Shown here piece after piece: positions 6,324 through 14,752 of a DNA stretch of 64,000 bases. Positions within the stretch are counted from its first letter, which is position 1; each line of letters starts with the position of its first letter. Location of the stretch: contig NZ_LGYH01000003.1 of the NCBI RefSeq assembly GCF_001308015.1, forward strand, positions 124,001 to 188,000, written 5' to 3'. Position numbers and translations under genes: made by a program. This DNA comes from Neisseria sp. 83E34. GTDB lineage: Bacteria > Pseudomonadota > Gammaproteobacteria > Burkholderiales > Neisseriaceae. The notes under the pieces are model-generated. The model did not search any database. It was not told the DNA's origin and worked only from the letters and a program-made list of their open reading frames with translations.

Positions 6324-9227
6324 TTATTTGACATTCTCCCACTCCTTCAATAACCTCTTCACCGACACCGGACTAGGCGTCTTCAACTCCTGTGCAAACA
6401 ACGACACGCGCAGTTCTTCTATTTGCCATTTGAACATCTTCAGGCCGTCTGAAACGGGTTGGTTTTGTTTCAGCAAGCCGTCTGTTTTTTCTTGCCACAT
6501 CTGTTCCAACTCTTGAATATCGGCTTCGCGTGCGGCATCTCGTGCGGGGTTGGCGCTGTATTTTTCCATGCGCAGGGTCATGGCTTTGAGGTAGACGGGT
6601 AGGCGCGGCCATTGGCTCCAGGGGGTGCTGTTGGCGAATCCGGCGGACAGCAGGGTTTGGGTGCGTTCGCGCAGTAGGTGGGTAAGCGGGTGTTTGCCGA
6701 GTTTGCCGTTGAGTTCGGCGTAGGCAGCGGCGGTGTCTTGCAGATAGCGGCTCAGTGCCTCTTTAACGGCGGGCAGGCGGCTGCGGGCGCGTTTAATTTG
6801 TTCTTTAAAGGCTTTTTCACTGCGGGGCAATTCATCATCGCCGATAAAGGCGCGGTCGCAGACGGCGGCGGTAAGGTCGTCGCGCAGGGTGTCGGCGCTG
6901 ATATGTTTGAGCAGCATGGCGGCTTGGGTGAAGCCCGGTATGCCTTTGTTTAAATCTTTCATGTGCTCTTTGAGCTGGAGCTGCATGAGGGCGATCACGC
7001 CTTGGCGGTGGGCTTGTTCGGCGGCCTCGGGGGTGTCGAACAGGCGCAGGGCGATGGTGTTGTTTTTTTCTTTTTGCAGGGCGAGGTAGCCGGTGAGCTG
7101 TTGTTTGCCGCGGGCGAATTTGATGCTTTCAGGTAGCGTGCCGATGTCCCAGTTGGTGAGGTTGTCGCGCTCGAATTCTTGGGTGTTGTCGCGGAAGGTT
7201 ACGGCGGCCGCTTGGCCGAGCTCTTGTTGGAGTTTGGCTAAATCGCGGCCGGTGGCAAGCTCTTGGCCGCCGTCGTCGATGATGCGCAGGTTGAAATAGC
7301 AATGTTCGGGCAGTTTGAATGCGCTCCATTCGTCTTGGTCAATTTGTTCGAGCAGGCGCATGTCGCCGGCGGTTTTGGCGATAAAGCGGGCAAGCTGGGG
7401 AATCATCGGCTCTTGGCGGTTGGGGTTGCTTTCTAGAAATTTTGTGATGAAGTCGGGCACGGGCACGCAGATGCGGCGGATTTGTTTGGGCAGGGCTTTG
7501 ATGAGCAGTTGCAGTTTTTCGCGCAACATGCCGGGCACGAGCCATTCGAGCGCGGGCGCGTGGAGGCGGTTGAGCACGGTGAGCGGCAGGGTGAGGGTGA
7601 CGCCGTCGAGCGGGTGGTGCGGTTCGAAGCGGTAGCTGAGTTTGAATTTGCCGTCTGCGTTTTGCCAATGGTGGGGAAACTGGGCTTCGGTGATGTGCGC
7701 GGCGGCGTGCTGCATGAGGTCTTCGCGGGTGAGGAAGAGCAGGCGCGGGTTGTCGCGCTCGGCGGTTTTGAGCCAGCTTTGGAAGGTGCGGATGTCGGCG
7801 ATGGGGAGTGGTTTTTTCAGACGGCCTGTGTGCTTCGGGCTGCCTGAAAGGCCGTCTGAAACGGGGGTGGAGTTGTCGGGCTGGCATGTTCGACTTACGG
7901 TTTTGGTTTTGTCGGATACGGGAATCTGGCTTGTGTTTTCAGACAGGCCTGTATTGTCGGGCAGGGATACCCGACCTACGGTTTCCGACGGCTCGTAAAA
8001 CTGTGGCAAGCGCTGGTTGTAAAACTCAAACAAGGCCTCTTCGTCCACCAACACGTCCTGCTTGCGCGATTTGTGTTCCAACTCGCTGATTTCTTTAATC
8101 AGTTTTTTGTTGTGGATAAAAAAGGCTGTCTGAAGATTGCACTCCTGCGCCACGAGTGCGCCGCGGATAAAGATTTCGCGGGCTTCTTCGGGGGCGACTT
8201 TGCCATAGGCGACGGGGCGGCGCGGCAGCACGGTGAGGCCGTAGAGGGTAACGCGCTCGCTGGCGACAACTTCGCCGCGCTTCTGCTCCCAATGCGGCTC
8301 GAAATAGTGGTAGCGCACCAGGTGCGGGGCTTCCTGCTCGATCCATTCGGGCTGGATGGCGGCCACATCGCGGGCATAAAGGCGGGTAGTTTCGGTGAGT
8401 TCGGCGGCCATCACCCATTTGGGTTTGGATTTGAACAGGGCGGAGGCGGGGAACAAATGAAAGTGCGAACCGCGCGCGCCGGTGTAGTCGTGGCCGTCGG
8501 GCGATTTCATGCCGACATTGGCAATCAGGCCGGTCAGCAGGGTGCGGTGGATTTGTTCGTAGCCTGCTTCTTTGGCTGCGCGGATATGGGCGCGGTGCTG
8601 TTTTTTATCCAGTTGTTTTTGTTTGAGTTTGGCAGATAAATCTTGGTCGCCGGTATTTTCAGACGGCCTCAGTTGCTCTTGTGCAGGAGGCCGTCTGAAA
8701 GCCTGTTCTTTGGTGGTCAAACCCATTTCCACAGCGATGTCGGCAAGCTGGTGGTGCAGCTCGCGCCACTCGCGCATCCGCAGGTGGGAGAGGAAATATT
8801 GACGGCACCATTGCACCAGTTGTTTGTTGGACAAACCTTTATCGCGCTCGCGCTGGAAGCTGTCCCAAATATTCAGGTAGGCGAGAAAGTCGGACTGTTT
8901 GTCGGTAAAGCGTTCGTGCGCCTTTTGGGCGGCTTCGCGGGCTTCGAGCGGGCGTTCGCGCGGGTCTTGGATCGACAGAGCGGACACGATAACGAGTATT
9001 TCCGCCATACAGTCGTGCTTTTGCGCCGCCAGCAGAATGCGGGCGACTTTCGGGTCGATGGGCAAACGCGCCATTTGCTCGCCGAGTTTGGTTAGGCGGT
9101 AGCGGTTGCGGGGTTCAGGCAGGCTTGGTTTATCTGAGTGGAGGGGCAGGCTGCCTGAAAGGGGTTCAGACGGCATGTTGTAGTGGATTTTGGTGTTTTG
9201 CATATACTGAAAATTTTTAGACGGCAT
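6324..9227 (-). CDS. hrpA: HrpA RNA helicase, C-terminal part of a split gene
   Basis: 967 residues matching HrpA from the end of the winged-helix/ratchet region (RYRLTKLGEQMARLPIDPKV) through the OB-fold to the long DUF3418 tail. It lacks the helicase motors, which are encoded at 11228-12625. The first 45 or so residues are DUS-derived (MPSKNF, MPSEPLSGSLP). The ATG follows the reverse-transcriptase stop by one base (TAACATG), so translation could be coupled to that gene. Residues about 415-480 are a linker built from uptake sequences and other repeats. Whether the two halves make a working helicase is unknown; I treat the gene as interrupted. Confidence 0.85.
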   Translation of the reverse strand: MPSKNFQYMQNTKIHYNMPSEPLSGSLPLHSDKPSLPEPRNRYRLTKLGEQMARLPIDPKVARILLAAQKHDCMAEILVIVSALSIQDPRERPLEAREAAQKAHERFTDKQSDFLAYLNIWDSFQRERDKGLSNKQLVQWCRQYFLSHLRMREWRELHHQLADIAVEMGLTTKEQAFRRPPAQEQLRPSENTGDQDLSAKLKQKQLDKKQHRAHIRAAKEAGYEQIHRTLLTGLIANVGMKSPDGHDYTGARGSHFHLFPASALFKSKPKWVMAAELTETTRLYARDVAAIQPEWIEQEAPHLVRYHYFEPHWEQKRGEVVASERVTLYGLTVLPRRPVAYGKVAPEEAREIFIRGALVAQECNLQTAFFIHNKKLIKEISELEHKSRKQDVLVDEEALFEFYNQRLPQFYEPSETVGRVSLPDNTGLSENTSQIPVSDKTKTVSRTCQPDNSTPVSDGLSGSPKHTGRLKKPLPIADIRTFQSWLKTAERDNPRLLFLTREDLMQHAAAHITEAQFPHHWQNADGKFKLSYRFEPHHPLDGVTLTLPLTVLNRLHAPALEWLVPGMLREKLQLLIKALPKQIRRICVPVPDFITKFLESNPNRQEPMIPQLARFIAKTAGDMRLLEQIDQDEWSAFKLPEHCYFNLRIIDDGGQELATGRDLAKLQQELGQAAAVTFRDNTQEFERDNLTNWDIGTLPESIKFARGKQQLTGYLALQKEKNNTIALRLFDTPEAAEQAHRQGVIALMQLQLKEHMKDLNKGIPGFTQAAMLLKHISADTLRDDLTAAVCDRAFIGDDELPRSEKAFKEQIKRARSRLPAVKEALSRYLQDTAAAYAELNGKLGKHPLTHLLRERTQTLLSAGFANSTPWSQWPRLPVYLKAMTLRMEKYSANPARDAAREADIQELEQMWQEKTDGLLKQNQPVSDGLKMFKWQIEELRVSLFAQELKTPSPVSVKRLLKEWENVK
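7810..7985. repeat. Intragenic block of mixed uptake sequences in hrpA
   Basis: Within about 175 bases there are two AG-dialect cores (about 7817 and 7852), a GGCTGCCTGAA (about 7839), a TTCAGACAGGC (about 7938), and two copies of a GTCGGG...CGACxTACGGTTT repeat (about 7876 and 7958). All stay in frame and encode a low-complexity linker. Such elements are normally intergenic. Confidence 0.7.
8656..8699. repeat. Inverted AG-dialect uptake pair inside hrpA
   Basis: TTCAGACGGCCT and AGGCCGTCTGAA lie 18 bases apart within the coding sequence, in the region after the ratchet domain. Confidence 0.8.
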
Positions 9228-9228
9228 G

Positions 9229-10203
9229 TTATTTTTCAGGCTGTTGAAAGTATCTCGGCTGTATATTATCCAATCGTTGTAGCAACTGTTCAGCTTGTAC
9301 TGTATGGAATTGTTTTAAATGAAATACCTTGCCTTTGGCTGAATTAAACAGTTTCTCATAAGCAGTAACATGTATTTCCTTATTTTGAAAGGCCTGTTCG
9401 CATTTAAAAACTATGGCGCGAATTTCTTTTCGTTTTTCTTTTGGAAGTGTTGGCTTGCCTACTGAAACATTTATATTATTCACAGTTTGCTGATGGCCTT
9501 TATGCATAACCTTGTGCTTTTTTCGATTGGATTTTGCATCAACACTATGAAAGAGTGAATAAATTTTGCCGATAATTTTTTGTGTTTCTGCTTTGCTTAA
9601 ATTCCTTTTAGCAGAAACCGTTACATCGTCAACAAACCTTGTATAAACAAGTCCTTGCTTTTGAAATTCAGTAACCAAATCTGCTTCACGCTGCCACCAA
9701 ATCAAATTACATAAAAAGCCACTAACCTTACTTCCCTGTACCAAGTATCCTTGATAAGTTACCAATTCAGCTAAGCAATCGGCAACATCATGAGGAAAGT
9801 GGAAAAATCCAGTCCATACTTGATGAACTATTTTTTTGCTGATGCTTGGGAAAAAATTAGAAATGTCTTCTTTAATGAGAATGTTCATTCCGATGTGTTG
9901 TTTAGCATTAGTTATACTGCTGCGTTTGTGAATTCCGCCTTGCAAATATTCGGGGTAATCCAATATTTTGAAAAATTTTTTAGCAATTTTTTCGTGAATA
10001 ATTTTTAATCTATGATGAACGTTATAGGTATCCCGAAAAGTACCATCAGCTTTTTCTTTACGCTCATGCAGGAAATAGAATGAATTAGAATATTGCCGTA
10101 AATAAAGCAACTCTTTTAATGTAATACCTAAGCAAATAGCCAGTTTTTCTAAACTGGCTATGGGTTTGTGTGGATAACAAAAAGAAACAGGTTTATTCAT
10201 CAT
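9229..10203 (-). CDS. Retron-like reverse transcriptase
   Basis: 324 residues from the ATG at 10203, which overlaps the end of the XRE gene (GGTGG lies just upstream; a TTG at 10212 is a weaker choice). Motifs in order: N99-AKQ-H103, the NxxH motif of retron reverse transcriptases; D113-ISNFFPSI with the first catalytic aspartate; QGSKVSGFLCNL at 156-167, where most retrons have QGxPTSP; FVDD at 190-193 with the catalytic pair; and VNNINVSVGK at 241-250, where retrons have VTG. The order and spacing are those of bacterial retron/group-II-type enzymes. The changed RT4 and VTG motifs make it divergent. It is the last gene of the cassette and its stop abuts the hrpA fragment. Confidence 0.8.
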   Translation of the reverse strand: MMNKPVSFCYPHKPIASLEKLAICLGITLKELLYLRQYSNSFYFLHERKEKADGTFRDTYNVHHRLKIIHEKIAKKFFKILDYPEYLQGGIHKRSSITNAKQHIGMNILIKEDISNFFPSISKKIVHQVWTGFFHFPHDVADCLAELVTYQGYLVQGSKVSGFLCNLIWWQREADLVTEFQKQGLVYTRFVDDVTVSAKRNLSKAETQKIIGKIYSLFHSVDAKSNRKKHKVMHKGHQQTVNNINVSVGKPTLPKEKRKEIRAIVFKCEQAFQNKEIHVTAYEKLFNSAKGKVFHLKQFHTVQAEQLLQRLDNIQPRYFQQPEK

Positions 10204-10480
10204 TGCCACCAATTGCAGATAAAGCCAATGCCGATAATTTTTCTGATAATTCTGTACTCATACCGGCTTTTTCATCTGCATCTGCTGCCAAAAACATTAA
10301 AACCGTTGATGGAATTTGTAAAGCTAGGCAGATTTTTTCAAGTGTAGATAAATTTGGGTCTCGCTTACCCTGTTCTAACAGTGTTAAATAAGAAACTGAT
10401 AATCCAGAATTTTCTGCCAGTTTAGTTTTGGTAAATCCTTTTTGGTTGCGACATAATTTAATCGCTCTACCAATATTCAT
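10193..10480 (-). CDS. XRE-family HTH regulator of the reverse-transcriptase cassette
   Basis: 95 residues. The Cro/C1-type helix-turn-helix fills residues about 6-60: KTKLAENSGLSVSYLTLLEQ is the HTH, followed by GKRDPNLSTLEKICLALQIP. The short tail is acidic. Its 3' end overlaps the reverse-transcriptase start by about 10 bases, so the two proteins are probably made in fixed proportion. HTH proteins are the accessory partner in one class of retrons; by family knowledge it may act as toxin, repressor or both. No operator was identified. Confidence 0.82.
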   Translation of the reverse strand: MNIGRAIKLCRNQKGFTKTKLAENSGLSVSYLTLLEQGKRDPNLSTLEKICLALQIPSTVLMFLAADADEKAGMSTELSEKLSALALSAIGGNDE

Positions 10481-10534
10481 TATCTAGCTCCTTATCATAG
10501 AATAATAAAAAGCAACCTGTTGCACCCAAGCCCA

Positions 10535-10753
10535 TTATTTATCCAGTAATTGCATAATGCCGCGAATTACTGGCAAACATTCCAAGACTGCTCCCAAAAT
10601 TTGCAGCAACTTAGATTTTGTCAAATCATCATGCTGTTCCAAATCCTGAATAACTTGGTCTAGTTTTGCTTGTGTGCTGCTATCCATATCATCATGCATT
10701 TCCATTTTCAACTGTTTTAAAGTATCAATGGTATTTTTCAAAAGAATTTTCAT
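10535..10753 (-). CDS. Small helical protein of unknown function, first gene of the cassette
   Basis: 72 residues. I do not recognise the family. Residues 1-40 are predicted to be amphipathic helix rich in Lys, Asp and Gln (TIDTLKQLKMEMHDDMDSST). Residues 50-72 are hydrophobic (LLQILGAVLECLPVIRGIMQ) and could insert in a membrane or bury in an oligomer. GAAAG lies 7 bases before the ATG. It is in the same direction as, and 54 bases before, the XRE gene, so it belongs to the same unit. A hydrophobic small effector is possible but unproven. Confidence 0.55.
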   Translation of the reverse strand: MKILLKNTIDTLKQLKMEMHDDMDSSTQAKLDQVIQDLEQHDDLTKSKLLQILGAVLECLPVIRGIMQLLDK

Positions 10754-11078
10754 AATAAATCTTTCATTTAACAGGGCGACATTGCCCAGTCGTCAAACAA
10801 TACCGAACCGTTAAGAAATGGTATGGATAGCACAGGTTGCTTTCGTATTACTGCTTATTGCATTGCTTTCAATGCAATAAGCAGCTTCCAGTCGTTTATG
10901 TGATTTAACTAGGCTTCAGGTTGCTTAGCTTTACTTCGGCTACCCATTCCTAATCAGAACGCGGAAGTAGTTTACCTTTTAGGGTAAACGACACGAAAGT
11001 GCCACTGTCATGTTCGGTACATCAGATTATTATCTTTTGAAATGCATCGAGCCGATTGCAGCTCGTCCATAGGTTGGC
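10754..11078 (-). ncRNA. Structured untranslated region, candidate retron msr-msd RNA
   Basis: No gene lies between hrpA-N (ends 11228) and the 72-residue gene. On the minus strand a strong promoter (11079-11107) would start RNA near 11072. The transcript contains three clear hairpins: CGAGC/GCTCG at 11048-11065, GTTTACC/GGTAAAC at 10970-10989, and a perfect 15-bp stem with a 4-base loop at 10851-10884. The last is flanked by direct repeats AAGCAACCTG (10833-10842 and 10917-10926, plus coordinates). Position directly upstream of the cassette and its fold fit an msr-msd RNA. I could not find a convincing a1/a2 end pairing, so the limits are guesses. Confidence 0.42.
10851..10884. repeat. Perfect 15-bp hairpin in the cassette leader
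   Basis: CTGCTTATTGCATTG pairs exactly with CAATGCAATAAGCAG around the loop CTTT. There is no T-run, so it is not a normal terminator. It is the best candidate for the msd stem. Confidence 0.7.
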
Positions 11079-11107
11079 ATAATAGCAGATACTCTTTTAA
11101 AGTGCAA
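11079..11107 (-). promoter_or_regulatory. Sigma-70 promoter of the reverse-transcriptase cassette
   Basis: On the minus strand TTGCAC (11107-11102) and TATTAT (11084-11079) are 17 bases apart, close to consensus. It lies inside the inserted cassette and points toward the small ORF, the XRE gene and the reverse transcriptase. Confidence 0.65.
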
Positions 11108-11227
11108 TATTTTTTGACTGGAAGTTAAAAAATATTCATTTTCGAGTAAATCTTTTGAGATTTGATACAAAACCCAATACTGTCTGAGATATTTGGGTTT
11201 ATCAATGCAAGCTAAGGGTTTTGCTTT

Positions 11228-12625
11228 TCAGACGGCTTCTTCCACCGCCCCCAGTTCCAACAACACCTGAAACCCATCATTAATATATCGCTGATCCGGC
11301 GCTTCGAGGAACGGAAACGCGGCCACATCGCCCAGTTTCAGCGCAGCCATGCGAAGGATGACGGCGGCCAGATTGCTGCGGATGATTTCGGGGTCGGTGA
11401 AGGCGGGGCGGGTGTTGAAATCGTCTTCGCTGTACAGGCGCACGGCTACGCCTGCCGACACGCGTCCGCAGCGGCCGGAACGCTGGCGTGCGGCGGCTTG
11501 GGAGATTTTTTCCACATGAAGCTGCTCCACTTTGGCGCGTGCGGAATAGCGTTTGACCCGCGCCAAGCCGGTGTCGATCACATACCGAATGCCCGGTACG
11601 GTGAGCGAGGTTTCGGCCACGTTGGTTGCCAACACGATGCGCCGTTTGTTGCCGCTGGGGTGGAAAATTTTGTGTTGTTCGGCGTTCGACAAACGGGCAA
11701 ACAGCGGCAGGATTTCATCGTCGCGGCGCAGCGGCGATTTGCGCAGGGCTTCGGCGGCTTCGCGGATTTCGCGCTCGCCGGGCAGGAACACCAGAATATC
11801 GCCGTCGCCCAGCCGCGCCAGTTCGTCGGCGGCATCGACAATCGCGTCGGTCAGCTCGATTTCCGCTTCGTCTTCGTTTTGCGAATGCAGCGGGCGGTAG
11901 AGAATGTCCACGGGGAAGGTGCGTCCGCTCACTTCCAGCACGGGCGCATTGTTGAAATGCTTGGAAAAGCGTTCGGCATCAATGGTGGCCGAGGTGATGA
12001 TAACTTTCAAATCGGGGCGGCGCGGCAAAAGCTGTTTCAGGTAGCCGAGCAGAAAATCAATGTTAAGGCTGCGTTCGTGGGCTTCGTCAATAATAATCGT
12101 GTCGTAGGCGGTGAGGAAGCGGTCGGTTTGCGTTTCGGCAAGCAGAATGCCGTCGGTCATCAGCTTCACATAGGCATCGCGCGAGGTGTTGTCGTTGAAG
12201 CGCACTTTATAGCCTACGGTTTGGCCGATGCTGCTGCCCAATTCTTCGGCAATCCGCTCCGCTACCGAACGCGCCGCCAACCGCCGCGGCTGCGTGTGCC
12301 CGATCAAACCGGCCGCACCGCGCCCCAACTCCAAGCAGATTTTTGGCAGTTGGGTGGTTTTGCCCGAACCGGTTTCGCCGCAAATAATGGTTACTTGGTG
12401 GTTTTGAATGGCTGCTTTGATGTCGTCCAAACGTTCGTGCACCGGCAGCGTGCCGTCATACTGCGGCTTGGGCAGCGCGGTTTGGCGTTTTAAAAACGTG
12501 TCGTGCGATTTTTGGTATTTTTTCTGCACGGCTTCGATGCCGCCGAAGCGTTTGGGGTTTTTGAAGGCGTTTTGCAGGAAATGGCGGTCGCGGGAGAGCG
12601 TTTGGGTGAAGTCGGGCTGCTGCAT
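11228..12625 (-). CDS. hrpA: HrpA RNA helicase, N-terminal motor part of a split gene
   Basis: 465 residues from the ATG at 12625; a TTG at 12637 is an alternative. It holds the whole DEAH-box core: Walker [31 protein letters not shown] and motif [12 protein letters not shown], then the start of the winged helix. Intact HrpA is about 1,300 residues. Here it stops at [11 protein letters not shown], where the last codons and TGA are an uptake-sequence core (GCC GTC TGA). The rest of the protein is encoded at 6324-9227, beyond a 2-kb insert. HrpA is a 3'-5' RNA helicase that rescues stalled ribosomes. The core alone might keep ATPase activity. Confidence 0.88.
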   Translation of the reverse strand: MQQPDFTQTLSRDRHFLQNAFKNPKRFGGIEAVQKKYQKSHDTFLKRQTALPKPQYDGTLPVHERLDDIKAAIQNHQVTIICGETGSGKTTQLPKICLELGRGAAGLIGHTQPRRLAARSVAERIAEELGSSIGQTVGYKVRFNDNTSRDAYVKLMTDGILLAETQTDRFLTAYDTIIIDEAHERSLNIDFLLGYLKQLLPRRPDLKVIITSATIDAERFSKHFNNAPVLEVSGRTFPVDILYRPLHSQNEDEAEIELTDAIVDAADELARLGDGDILVFLPGEREIREAAEALRKSPLRRDDEILPLFARLSNAEQHKIFHPSGNKRRIVLATNVAETSLTVPGIRYVIDTGLARVKRYSARAKVEQLHVEKISQAAARQRSGRCGRVSAGVAVRLYSEDDFNTRPAFTDPEIIRSNLAAVILRMAALKLGDVAAFPFLEAPDQRYINDGFQVLLELGAVEEAV

Positions 12626-12671
12626 GGTGTGTATCAATAATGAGGGAACTAAAGGTTGTGATTATAACAAA

Positions 12672-12701
12672 ATGCCTGTCTGAAAGTTTTCAGACAGGCA
12701 T
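12672..12701. terminator. Inverted DUS pair between phhB and hrpA
   Basis: Two facing TGCCTGTCTGAA copies with a short loop end the phhAB transcript (minus strand). They lie just upstream of hrpA, next to a TATAAT-like hexamer (12666-12661, minus). Confidence 0.78.
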
Positions 12702-12716
12702 TGGTGGTGATGGTGT

Positions 12717-13058
12717 TTATGCTTCTAAAAGGGCGTCTGTTTTGGCGGCCATGATGAAATCATTGCGATGCAGACCTTTGATGCTGTGCGACCACCAGGT
12801 TATGGTTACTTTGCCCCATTCGGTGAAAATGCCGGGATGGTGGCCTTCGGCTTCGGCTAAGTCGGCCAGCCGGTTGCTGAAGGCCATGGCTTGTTTGAAG
12901 TTTTTGAAAGTAAATACGCGCTTCAGCTGCAATATCCCGTCGATTACAACCGGCTGCCATTCCGGAATCATGCGTATCAGTTCGGCCAGCTCTTCATTGC
13001 TGACTTTAGGTGCGTCGGCACGGCAGGCTTCGCATGGTTGTTTGGCTAGTTCGTTCAT
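12717..13058 (-). CDS. phhB: Pterin-4a-carbinolamine dehydratase
   Basis: 113 residues, normal length. The active-site motif [20 protein letters not shown], with the third histidine in WWSH, is complete. The enzyme removes water from the 4a-hydroxy-tetrahydrobiopterin made by PhhA, so the cofactor can be reduced again. The gene starts 10 bases after phhA on the same strand, so they form an operon. The N-terminus has two extra cysteines (CEAC) not needed for catalysis. Confidence 0.95.
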   Translation of the reverse strand: MNELAKQPCEACRADAPKVSNEELAELIRMIPEWQPVVIDGILQLKRVFTFKNFKQAMAFSNRLADLAEAEGHHPGIFTEWGKVTITWWSHSIKGLHRNDFIMAAKTDALLEA

Positions 13059-13068
13059 GTGGTTTCTC

Positions 13069-13917
13069 CTAGTTTAGTTTGGGTTTGGTGCGGTGGTTTT
13101 CAGACAGGCATGGTTTTGGCGGATGCTGATCCAGCAGGCTGGGATGCGGAGTAAACAAACCTTTTGCCATCGCCGAGCGCATGGCTTCCATGATGTTGGT
13201 TTGTGCAATGTCAAACAGTGTGTCGATGCTGTCGATTACATAATAAATCGGCTGGATACGGTCGATGCGGTAAGGGGTGCGCAACACATCGATAATATTG
13301 AATTCGCGGTATTCGGGTTGGCCGCTTAGCGCGTATTCGGTTTCGGCGGGCGAGCTGAGTATGCCGCCGCCGTAGATACGGCGTTCGGTAGGATTGCGGC
13401 CGACCAAACCGAATTCGATGGTAAACCAATACAGCCTTGCCAGAAACACGCGCTCGGTTTTGTCGGCATTTAGACCGAGCTTGCCGTAGGTTTCGTTAAA
13501 AGCGGCAAAAGCAGGGTGCGTGAGCAAAGGGCAATGTCCGACAATTTCATGAAAAATATCAGGTTCTTGAATGTAGTCGAAATCTTCCCTGCACCGGATA
13601 AATGTGGCCACCGGAAACGCTTTGTCTGCCAGCAAGCCGAAAAAACGCCTGAAAGAGATCAGTGCGGGTACGGCAGCGGTGCGCCAGCCGGTGGTTTCCT
13701 GCAAAACGGAGTCGATGTCGCCTAATTGGGGAATGTTGTGGTGCGGTAAATCCAGATTGGCTAGCCCGTTAAGATATTCCGGGCACGCGCGGTTGGGCAG
13801 GACAGCTTGCTGGCGGGCAATCAAATCCTGCCAAACAGCATGTTCTTCGGGTGGATAGTGTATAAAACCTTGTGTGTCCGGCTCGCGGGCCAGATAGCTG
13901 TGTGCATGATGCTCCAT
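13069..13917 (-). CDS. phhA: Phenylalanine 4-monooxygenase
   Basis: 282 residues. The non-haem iron site HEIVGH and the downstream glutamate region ([11 protein letters not shown]) are intact. The protein is a single catalytic domain with no regulatory ACT domain, as in other bacterial PhhA. It makes tyrosine from phenylalanine with a reduced pterin and oxygen. AGGAG lies close before the ATG at 13917. The last 14 residues ([14 protein letters not shown]) come from an uptake sequence that has become coding, so the protein ends in a tail not seen in relatives. Upstream DNA is AT-rich. Confidence 0.95.
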   Translation of the reverse strand: MEHHAHSYLAREPDTQGFIHYPPEEHAVWQDLIARQQAVLPNRACPEYLNGLANLDLPHHNIPQLGDIDSVLQETTGWRTAAVPALISFRRFFGLLADKAFPVATFIRCREDFDYIQEPDIFHEIVGHCPLLTHPAFAAFNETYGKLGLNADKTERVFLARLYWFTIEFGLVGRNPTERRIYGGGILSSPAETEYALSGQPEYREFNIIDVLRTPYRIDRIQPIYYVIDSIDTLFDIAQTNIMEAMRSAMAKGLFTPHPSLLDQHPPKPCLSENHRTKPKLN

Positions 13918-14284
13918 GATGTTTCTCCTGCGTTCGGGCGGTATATTTGTGGTTGATTTTTTTTGAAACGAAAATACCGTTGTTGTTTTATTTATATATT
14001 AAAAATATCAATATTTTTTTAAATTTAGGCATAAGGTTTGATATTTTTAAGTTAGTTTGGCATTTTTCTATTTTTAAAGCAAGAGGGGCGTGATGAGATT
14101 TTTCTTTGTGATTTTATGATATAGCTGCGGCTAAAATTTACTCTAGTCTTAAGCCTTTTGCATGGCTGGGTTATTTAATCTTGTTTGTTAGCGGACAAAA
14201 AATGTCATACATAGGATTTTGGAGTTGATGATCCTAATTGATTCTATTGTCAATATATGCTAATGAATCCAAAGCGAAAATTAT
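13918..14284. other. AT-rich intergenic region upstream of phhA
   Basis: No gene, RNA gene or convincing operator was found. It is rich in A/T runs and probably carries the phhA promoter, which I could not place. Confidence 0.5.
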
Positions 14285-14321
14285 GCATGCCTGTCTGAAA
14301 CCATTTTTCAGGCAGGCATGC
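14285..14321. repeat. Imperfect inverted DUS pair
   Basis: GCATGCCTGTCTGAAA faces a copy with one change (CAGGCAGGCAT in place of CAGACAGGCAT). Confidence 0.75.
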
Positions 14322-14348
14322 ATACGGTTGATAATTTATGGATAGGGG

Positions 14349-14377
14349 TTGACAAGTTTATAGATAGGGAATATATT
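14349..14377 (+). promoter_or_regulatory. Promoter of the initiator tRNA
   Basis: TTGACA (14349-14354) and TATATT (14372-14377) are 17 bases apart and end 13 bases before the tRNA. Confidence 0.8.
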
Positions 14378-14390
14378 TACATCCTTCAGA

Positions 14391-14467
<77 letters not shown>

Positions 14468-14475
14468 GATTTATA

Positions 14476-14505
14476 AAAAGCCCTGCTTAATTGCGGGGCT
14501 TTTTC
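14476..14505 (+). terminator. Intrinsic terminator of the initiator tRNA
   Basis: AAAAGCCC and GGGGCTTTT pair around a short loop and are followed by T residues. Confidence 0.8.
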
Positions 14506-14540
14506 TTTGGTTTTGACGCACCATCTTCAGATTTTAAAAT

Positions 14541-14554
14541 TTGATTTAAATCAA
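14541..14554. promoter_or_regulatory. FNR/CRP-type palindrome
   Basis: TTGATTTAAATCAA matches the FNR pattern TTGATnnnnATCAA exactly. It lies about 40 bases before a TAGTAA -10-like hexamer (14581) and about 200 bases before the LytTR regulator. The same 14-mer recurs at 42326. The assignment rests on pattern only. Confidence 0.45.
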
Positions 14555-14752
14555 ACAAAGTTCATCTTCTTGCAAAGTTGTAGTAATGTCGGTAATTGTC
14601 GCGTAAAATGCTTACATATTCAGCAGATTGTTGCGGTATTTCCGCACATGAAAGTATCCTATACGGATACAATGATAACTAATTAAATATTGATATCCGT
14701 AGTTTCCCGCGGTACGATATTATTATTCCAACTAACAACCAAAAAGAATATT

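Noticed and set aside
10754-11078. a1/a2 terminal pairing expected of a retron RNA
   Set aside because: No convincing complementary ends were found, so the RNA is reported only as a candidate with uncertain limits.
11498-12493. 331-residue open frame on the plus strand opposite hrpA
   Set aside because: It lies wholly opposite the helicase core, has low-complexity His/Gln/Gly-rich composition and no family resemblance; a shadow of a GC-rich gene.
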